NCBI GenBank assembly: GCA_947260045.1
Contig: CAMYOP010000038.1
Location: 1 to 13,860 of the forward strand
Source: an uncultured Desulfobulbaceae bacterium
GTDB lineage: Bacteria; Desulfobacterota; Desulfobulbia; Desulfobulbales; Desulfobulbaceae
DNA: 13,860 bases
Direction of reading: 5' to 3'
A model generated the notes under the pieces. That model was not told where the DNA came from. It was given only the letters and a program-made list of their open reading frames with translations, and searched no databases. Shown in pieces: positions 1 through 6,900 of this stretch. The position numbers and the translations under genes are program-made. Numbering within the stretch: position 1 is the stretch's first letter; each line of letters begins with the position of its first letter.

Positions 1-650
1 CATTTTATTCGGGTATCACTGAAATGAAAAACGCCCCTCCCTTGGCACAGGGTCTTATGGATAAACTTCAGAAATCATATGGACTATCTGTCAAAATTTC
101 CTCGGGTCAGCTTGACGAAACAGGCTACCAGGTAGCCGGCATCCCCCAAGCGCTCTATACCAATCAAGCCAGGAAAAAGGATTTCATGAATCTCTGGCTT
201 TCTCCCTATACACGTGCTTCATTTCGTCAACAAACAGAAAACAAGCCTATTGAGCAGCAGTTTTCAGCAATGGATATCAAAACTATTGAAGAAGAACTAT
301 ATCGTTATCTTCATTTTGAACTTTCAATTCCACGTAATATTCCAAACGATATCATACTTGAAGATTTAAAGAAATCTATCGAAGAATATGTTCTTTCACG
401 CAATATGGTTGACCTGGCCAGATTGATTAAAAAATGGCCACAGATAAAGTTTAATCGTGTAATTGATATCAATTCCAAACAAGCTTTTCTAGTTGCGCAT
501 ACCAAAGATTTCTCCCCCATACTTGTTGCAAATCTTTATCCCTTAAATATCCAGGCTCAACATATAATGCATCCTGAGCTGACCCGTGATGAGATTTCGG
601 GCTACATCAACTCACGATCACTCTGGCTGTCACTGAAGAGCGTCCCATGA
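1..650 (+). CDS. C-terminal part of an unrecognised protein (5'-truncated by the window)
   Basis: The frame is open to the left edge: the codons before the first ATG (position 24) are all sense, and that ATG has no Shine-Dalgarno sequence, so the gene probably begins upstream and the 208 residues from the ATG are its C-terminal portion. That portion is soluble-looking with no transmembrane segment. It has a charged helical middle (about residues 80-135, many E/K/L) followed by short beta-like stretches around 140-175, and it ends in LWLSLKSVP. I recognise no family. The stop overlaps the next start as ATGA (647-650), so it belongs to the same operon and is probably translationally coupled to the next gene. 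Its context beside a PgsB-type ligase suggests a role in polymer synthesis or export. The missing N-terminus could hold membrane segments such as a PgsC-like domain, but nothing visible shows that. Confidence 0.85.
   Translation, partial: FYSGITEMKNAPPLAQGLMDKLQKSYGLSVKISSGQLDETGYQVAGIPQALYTNQARKKDFMNLWLSPYTRASFRQQTENKPIEQQFSAMDIKTIEEELYRYLHFELSIPRNIPNDIILEDLKKSIEEYVLSRNMVDLARLIKKWPQIKFNRVIDINSKQAFLVAHTKDFSPILVANLYPLNIQAQHIMHPELTRDEISGYINSRSLWLSLKSVP
635..640 (+). promoter_or_regulatory. Ribosome binding site for the 811-residue gene
   Basis: GAAGAG lies 6 bases before the ATG at 647, inside the end of the preceding gene. It supports that ATG as the start of the second gene, which is joined to the first by an ATGA overlap. 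Confidence 0.6.
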
Positions 651-3082
651 AAAGACTTTTTTTGTGGCTGCTCGTTCTATGTCTCTTTGTGGGGGGCTAT
701 GCGTATAAAAATCCGCGCCTCATTTTGAGAATCAAAGATACACTTATTCCAGGAGCCAGTGGATTAGCTCCTCAAAATGCAATCATAAGCCTCAGTTATC
801 TTCTGCAACGAGACCAGTGGACAGAATTTCTGGTACCTGTTTCATCAAACCGTCTCAAAATTCTTACAAACTCTATTTTGCCATCTGAGATGATGAATGC
901 TACAGAAGACACTGTTTTCCAATATGCCATTGATTATAAACTGCTTGACGCTGCCAATAACAAAGTATTGCGAGATGGTAGGTATCACTTTATTTCAAAG
1001 GTGAGTCTTCATAAGAGCATTGATGATAACAAGCAAAAGTTAAAATCATTTTTTAGTGATAATAATGTCATACCTGCTGATGGGAGAATGATGTTTCTCG
1101 ACCTGGAAGAATTTTCACCCCTTACAAAAAATGTGGTCATTCGCCTTAGAGAAGCGTCAAAAGATTTATATTCGAAAGGAATTATCAGCCGGGTCTACTC
1201 ACGACTTGAAAACCCGCTAAAAAAGCAGCAGGTATTATGGAAACGTCTTTCAAACACTCAGAAAAAAAACCTCTCCAAAGGAAATCTCTATCCGTATGAT
1301 CTTTTAAATAAGACAGAAATAGAAAATATCGTCAAACAACAATGGCAGCCTATGGGACCTTCAGGAATCCCAAACAGGGACTTCAATATCCGGCGTCTCT
1401 ATATTTTAAAGGAAACAGTTGAAATGATTCAGCCTGAAAACCGGCTGGAAGACCAAAAAATCCTCACACTAGATAACAAGATTACCTTTGCCATTCCTGA
1501 AGAAGGAAAAACATATCAATTAAAATTTACTAAGATTTCCAAGGAACGACTGTCAGGATATATACATCTGTCATGGTTTGGGCCTACAATCCACGATGAG
1601 TTACACCTTGATATTCCAATAGAGAATGAAACGAATTCAATAAATCATTTTTTTAGCGGAGGAATTGTTGAACTCAAGTCAAATCTTTCTGTGGAAGTAA
1701 ATATTCTTGATCCTGAAAATGCAGACCAGGATATTTTTCCTGAACCGCTTTTCAGTAAGATGTATTTGCTTGAACCTGGAAAAAACATAGAATACGCAAT
1801 AAAACATCTCGATGAACAACCAGTGCCAACAAGAATCACTGTACGCTCAGTTAATACTGAAACTGATCAGATATATCAGCTCAAATATAAATTGTATTCT
1901 GACACTGATAGTCTCATAGCTCAGAATACTTTAGACAGTATTTCAACACCATCACTCTATGATCAACCTACCGGAATCATAGCAGATAAGACCATAAGTG
2001 ACCCTACTCACGTTTATTTAACCTTGCCTCCAGGTGCGAAACGAATAGTTCTGGAAAGCAAGCTGCCCCAATTGGTTTCACTGGCAAATTATCCACCCGG
2101 ATTGGTCCAGCGTATTAATGTGCCTGAAGATTATTATCAGCATTCATTCCATATAAATAAGCAGCCCTTTTGGTTTTCATATCCTCCACTTGATGATCTT
2201 GCTCTTCAGAAACAAAAAAGGTCTGTTCTCATACGTATTCAGCACCGTCCTCCTGAGAGGAATCAGGAAATAGCTGCTGGAAATTTCTTGTGGGAATCTT
2301 TTAGACCAAATGATAAGTGGGCCGGAAACTACATACTTGTTCCAAGAAATAAAACTTCACCGGAACGGACGGAATCCTCTGCCTCTCTTTTCCAGAAATT
2401 GACCACAGAGAAAACCATTCAGAAAACTTTTATTGCCCAAGAACCCAAACAGTTTATTTGGCCAAAACTCATATTTCAATGTGGTGCCTCAAAAACAGGG
2501 CACTTGAAGTTGAACATTAACAACCATGTATATATTGACAGGCCATTTAAAGGAAAAAATTCGATAATACAGCTTCCAGCTGTACCGAGTGGTCATGCGT
2601 CCTTAATCGCAGAGATAACTGATGGCTGTGATTTGTATTTATCCAATCTTGCAGAGACTTCACCTGGGTATATCCTACGGTTTGCAAACAAACTCGACAC
2701 CAGAGGACTTTCATTCAACTACCTCAAGAAGACAGCAGAAGAAACACTTAGTTTTATGTATTTTTCCCCCTGCGATTCTACTGGGAGGGCAAACGTGACA
2801 ATAAAGCTGCGTGGCTCTACAGACTCTGCCCCTCATCAAAGTTTTACAAAACCCTTTCGTGAATACTCTGTCCGCCCAGGAGGAGAACCTCTTTTACAGG
2901 TACTAAACAGTGACAGTCAATGTGTCCAGAAGGGCGAAAAACTTTATCTTCCTCTAGGAAATGATCTACCGCCGGGCACCTATCCTGTAACAATCAATAA
3001 TAGTACTTCTGGTTTTATCATCATCTACAGAGTCCTTCCTGGAAAATTCAACCAGAGCAAATTTTTACGTGAGGCAAGCTGA
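647..3082 (+). CDS. Large secreted or membrane-anchored beta-rich protein, unknown family
   Basis: This is an 811-residue protein starting at an ATG with a good upstream GAAGAG. The N-terminus is a clear Sec signal or anchor: MKR followed by a hydrophobic run (residues 4-17), with a possible signal peptidase I site after GYA (19). The rest is predicted periplasmic. Residues about 35-210 look mixed alpha/beta with a lysine-rich helical section. From about 265 to the end it is dominated by alternating beta strands, as in stacked beta-sandwich modules. Three turn-plus-strand motifs of the form (L/V)P-x-G recur at residues 460-463 (LPPG), 646-649 (VPSG) and 774-777 (LPPG), each followed by a short beta strand; similar motifs occur in the 1836-residue protein downstream. 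No catalytic motif is seen. By position it could be a periplasmic scaffold or polymer-binding part of an envelope-spanning export apparatus (inference). It starts 4 bases inside the preceding gene and ends 3 to 15 bases before the next. Confidence 0.93.
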   Translation: MKRLFLWLLVLCLFVGGYAYKNPRLILRIKDTLIPGASGLAPQNAIISLSYLLQRDQWTEFLVPVSSNRLKILTNSILPSEMMNATEDTVFQYAIDYKLLDAANNKVLRDGRYHFISKVSLHKSIDDNKQKLKSFFSDNNVIPADGRMMFLDLEEFSPLTKNVVIRLREASKDLYSKGIISRVYSRLENPLKKQQVLWKRLSNTQKKNLSKGNLYPYDLLNKTEIENIVKQQWQPMGPSGIPNRDFNIRRLYILKETVEMIQPENRLEDQKILTLDNKITFAIPEEGKTYQLKFTKISKERLSGYIHLSWFGPTIHDELHLDIPIENETNSINHFFSGGIVELKSNLSVEVNILDPENADQDIFPEPLFSKMYLLEPGKNIEYAIKHLDEQPVPTRITVRSVNTETDQIYQLKYKLYSDTDSLIAQNTLDSISTPSLYDQPTGIIADKTISDPTHVYLTLPPGAKRIVLESKLPQLVSLANYPPGLVQRINVPEDYYQHSFHINKQPFWFSYPPLDDLALQKQKRSVLIRIQHRPPERNQEIAAGNFLWESFRPNDKWAGNYILVPRNKTSPERTESSASLFQKLTTEKTIQKTFIAQEPKQFIWPKLIFQCGASKTGHLKLNINNHVYIDRPFKGKNSIIQLPAVPSGHASLIAEITDGCDLYLSNLAETSPGYILRFANKLDTRGLSFNYLKKTAEETLSFMYFSPCDSTGRANVTIKLRGSTDSAPHQSFTKPFREYSVRPGGEPLLQVLNSDSQCVQKGEKLYLPLGNDLPPGTYPVTINNSTSGFIIIYRVLPGKFNQSKFLREAS

Positions 3083-3097
3083 AACTTGAAGAATGCT

Positions 3098-3988
3098 ATG
3101 AAATCAATAATATTCGTTTTTTTTGCCTTGTTTATGATGCAGGGTATAGACTGTTTTGCAAAACAGCCCGCCAGTCTAAAAAGTATATACTTGACATCAG
3201 CCAAAGGTGGTACTTTTCAATTGCCCACCAGCGATGAGATACAAGTTGCAGAAAATCTTTTCGGGGAAATTTTGCGAAAAAAGTCTTTGAATTTACTTAA
3301 AAAAGACTGGAAAGCGCTGAACTTTTCAATCAGTCGTATCTGGATTCAAGAGAAACCGTATCTGGTCCTGCGCGAAATGAAACAATATAAATCCGGACGT
3401 GGTTTTTTTCTGTTTAGTGAAAATTTAAACAAAGCATCTCTGCTGATGATTCCACATCGTTTTAAAGATGAAGGAACTGGTAGAATTGGTCTGCATCTTG
3501 CCCAAGAAGGTATCTTTCAAATCTATGCCTGGAATACGGTACCTCGCTACCATACAAAAGATTCAGTTCGCATAAATCATGACCTGGCCAAATTATCCAA
3601 CTCATATTTTGCAGCCCTTACAAAAGCATTTACTCTGACCTACCCAGGCGGTCGAATTATTCAACTTCATGGCTTTTCACAAAATAATAGAAAAACTGAA
3701 CAAGGAAGACGTGCGGACATGATATTGAGCGCAGGATCCTCATTTATTCCAGGATATATTTCAAAACTCCAGCATTGTTTCCAGAAAAATATACGCCCAA
3801 ATGTTTTTATTTATCCTGAGGAGGTGAGAGAGCTTGGGGGAACAAAAAATATCAGCGGTAAAATAATGCGATCATCTGGCCGAAGAGGTTTTATTCATCT
3901 TGAGCTCAATCGCCCCCTGAGAGAGGAATTGTTGAAAAACGATATCTTACTGAATTCTTTCCAGTTATGCCTGCAAGACCGTGATTAA
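3098..3988 (+). CDS. Secreted zinc-peptidase-like protein resembling poly-gamma-glutamate hydrolase (PghP)
   Basis: A 296-residue protein from ATG 3098. A TTG at 3086 is an alternative start that adds four residues; both Shine-Dalgarno candidates are weak. The signal peptide is MKS plus a hydrophobic run, with likely cleavage after CFA. Key residues: H120 and E125 in PHRFKDEGTG, H191 in LHGF, and H267/E269 in IHLELNRPLRE. The order H-x4-E, then LHG, then a late x-LEL strand matches phage and Bacillus poly-gamma-glutamate hydrolases, which are carboxypeptidase-A-like zinc enzymes with an HGGGIE motif, an IHG motif and a late LELS motif. I infer H120, E125 and H191 bind the metal and E269 is the catalytic base. 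The Trp/Asn segment YAWNTVPR (143-150) and a GRRADMILSAG stretch (203-213) also look family-conserved. Probable role: cutting or trimming a gamma-linked polymer in the periplasm, as AlgL does for alginate. It overlaps the next gene by 8 bases. Confidence 0.88.
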   Translation: MKSIIFVFFALFMMQGIDCFAKQPASLKSIYLTSAKGGTFQLPTSDEIQVAENLFGEILRKKSLNLLKKDWKALNFSISRIWIQEKPYLVLREMKQYKSGRGFFLFSENLNKASLLMIPHRFKDEGTGRIGLHLAQEGIFQIYAWNTVPRYHTKDSVRINHDLAKLSNSYFAALTKAFTLTYPGGRIIQLHGFSQNNRKTEQGRRADMILSAGSSFIPGYISKLQHCFQKNIRPNVFIYPEEVRELGGTKNISGKIMRSSGRRGFIHLELNRPLREELLKNDILLNSFQLCLQDRD

Positions 3989-6900
3989 ATTTAAATACTT
4001 AATTAAAATATTTACGCTTTGCGTGTTGGTAACTCTTTTCCGGGTCTCCTGTACAGTTTTAATGGCTGCAGAGCACAATGTCAGCCCGCCGGTGCCAATT
4101 CGAATTGGAAGCCTGCAAGTTTCATCACAATATCATCATGATTACAAAGCAGAATTGCCTGCATTCTGGAAAACCCGCTGGATAAACCTCAGTGGTCCTA
4201 GAAATGATTGGTTTGGCTCAACCTATAATTGGCTTGGAAAGAATCCTGCTTTTAATGTCAAGAAGAGTGTCTACACGATTGAACTGGAACCGGCGGAATT
4301 TGTTGGATTCAGGGTGGAACCGCAACAAATCGTCAAAATTAGTAACCTGGATAAAAAAATTCAACGCAATGATATTCTGGCTTCAATTTCCAACGGATCA
4401 GGTCTGCAGGTTGCCACTCCATTATACTCTTCCGAATTCTCATCTTCTTTATTTGTAGTTCCAGACTCAAGCCAGCCGACATTTTGTTTCATCAAGCGAC
4501 CAGACCATTTTTCAAGCAGTATTGAAATTACTCTTTACATGAGCCATCGAGAAGACTTTTCCCCTTTAAACACTGCTAGAAATATCGTAGATCTGCCGCT
4601 TGAAACAATTTCGGTAAACGATGACCTTTCTTTCAGCCAGAAGATGTGGGTTCTACCCGCTTTGAAAAAAACAACAATAGAACTCAACGGTCCGGGCTCA
4701 CTTATTCTCGAACATAGACTGATATATATGAAACATGAAACTGGCCGCAGAGCCCATTACAGGGTTGCGGTTACCAGCGATAGTAATAATGATACAATCC
4801 TTGAATTTGAAAACCTTCCCGAACTCAACAGAATGTTTTCCATTGATGAAACGCCATCAGTTCTGGGACGAATCAGTCAATCTGTCACTCATATTGCTGC
4901 AGGAAAACATAAACTGACATTTCAATCTACTCGCACTCTCGCAATGAGGTTGTTAAACCAACAAAAACCGGCATATCTTCTGCCAAATATTAACGCACCT
5001 GATATTGGTACACAGAAGCAAATAGCCCAAAAAAATATATTTTCTATTCCAGGTATTTGGGGAGCAAGAGCAACTCTGACACATACCAGCAAGATTAACC
5101 ATAATTATCCTGGGATGCTGGTTCAAACCGCTCGTTTCATAGCAATGAATAATCTGTTTCAACCAGGCGGATTAAAAGCACTTGATATATTAAAAAAAGG
5201 GTCCCAGGAATTACCTCAATTCAAACCCTTCCTTGACAAAGCGAAAAGTTTAATACGTCACAACACCTTTTATCGCAATGCGATTCCTGTAACCAAATCA
5301 GGTGCTTTTCCCCAGCGGTTTTATTATGTCACGACTCCTCGCCTGAAAGTAAAATCGGACAGGCATCTGGTAGTAGCATCTCAGCATAATCAAAAGATGA
5401 TAGCCACCTTGAATGGCGCTTATTTCAATGCACTGCAATTAGAATCTCAAGGTGCATCAGGAGGTTTTGTTTACAAAATCCCACAAAGGTCCGGGAATTC
5501 ACGGCTTCGGCTCCTTGCGATGTATCCTGACCAGCCGGTTGACCTAGTACTTTCATACGATACCGGCATAAGTCAGACCATCACCGTGCAACCTGAACCA
5601 CTCCTGCCAGATGAAGCTTATAAGTTAACCATTGCAGAGGCTTCGCTCACCAATATAAATCGACAATTTCATTCTCAAGGCTCTATGACCCTCAACGGAC
5701 CTTTGGGCATTTATAAGGATTTTCCGGCACCATTGAAACAAATCGCCCATTTTGATTTTCACTTGCCGCAAAATGTCCGTGAAGTGGTTGTACGAAGACT
5801 GCACCCAGAAAAATCTACTGTCTGGCTGGGAGTTCAGTATCAGGATGCAAAGTTTTATCAGATGAATGAAAGCGACTTTCTATCTGCGTTGGCCCTTCTG
5901 GGCGGCCAGAAAAATATTTTTAACCTCTTTAAGGAATGGGTTCGCTCTAAAAACAACCCGCCAGTCCTTCAAAAAAGCTCACTTCAAATACTGGCGAAAA
6001 GAGATCTGCAGAACCACTACCTGCCTCTAATCCAGCATCTAAGGTCACTGCGTCAATCTTTCATGAAAAATTCGGAGCCATTCCCAAGTGAAGAGGCTTC
6101 CAGCCAAACTATGAAGAAGGAATCTTTAAATGCATTGGTACAAAAAGCGCTACAGGCAGAACAGGCGGGACAATGGATTGCTGCTCTTGAACATTGGGCT
6201 ACTCTAAAAAAGAATGCGACGGGTTCATTATATCAACGTGCTGTTTTTAAACATATTGGCCTTCTTCCAAGAGTTGGTGAACATTATCTTGCGGAAATGG
6301 CACTCAAAAGCCTTATACTCTCTCCTGTTGGAGAATATGGAACTGCTCTGTCTGAACGGGCATATTATGAGTTGGTAAAGATGTATAGCGCAAACAACAC
6401 AAGCGATAAGTTGCTTGCGCTCTATGCAACAAAATTCTTAAATGATTTCAGCCCAGAACTGATAGAGCCCCTTGCCAGTCTTCTCTTTCAAAATAATTCC
6501 ATATCATCATCCCTACTCCTGTCTCTTCTCAATCCGGACAAAAAATTATCATCTTATACCCTTCATGGAGCTTCTCAACTTTTAGGATGGATTCAGCTCT
6601 TCCAACAAACCCTGGACAATATTGAATCCATCAAAGATAAAGACTATTGGCATGCTCTGTTGCTTCTTCGCCAAGGTAATATTGACAAAGCGCTGGAAAC
6701 TCTTGAAAAGGATAATGGTGACCAAAACTTACGAAAATATATCCATGAGGCTTCAGATATTTTGGATGAGGTACAGACTTCAGACACTTTACAGCCAGAA
6801 ACCCTAAAAAGATGGCAATCATGGCAAAGAGAGCACCCTGGGCCATTTGTTTGGCAAAATGGTGCGCACCTCGCCACTGGTTTTTCGGCGTCGGCACTTT

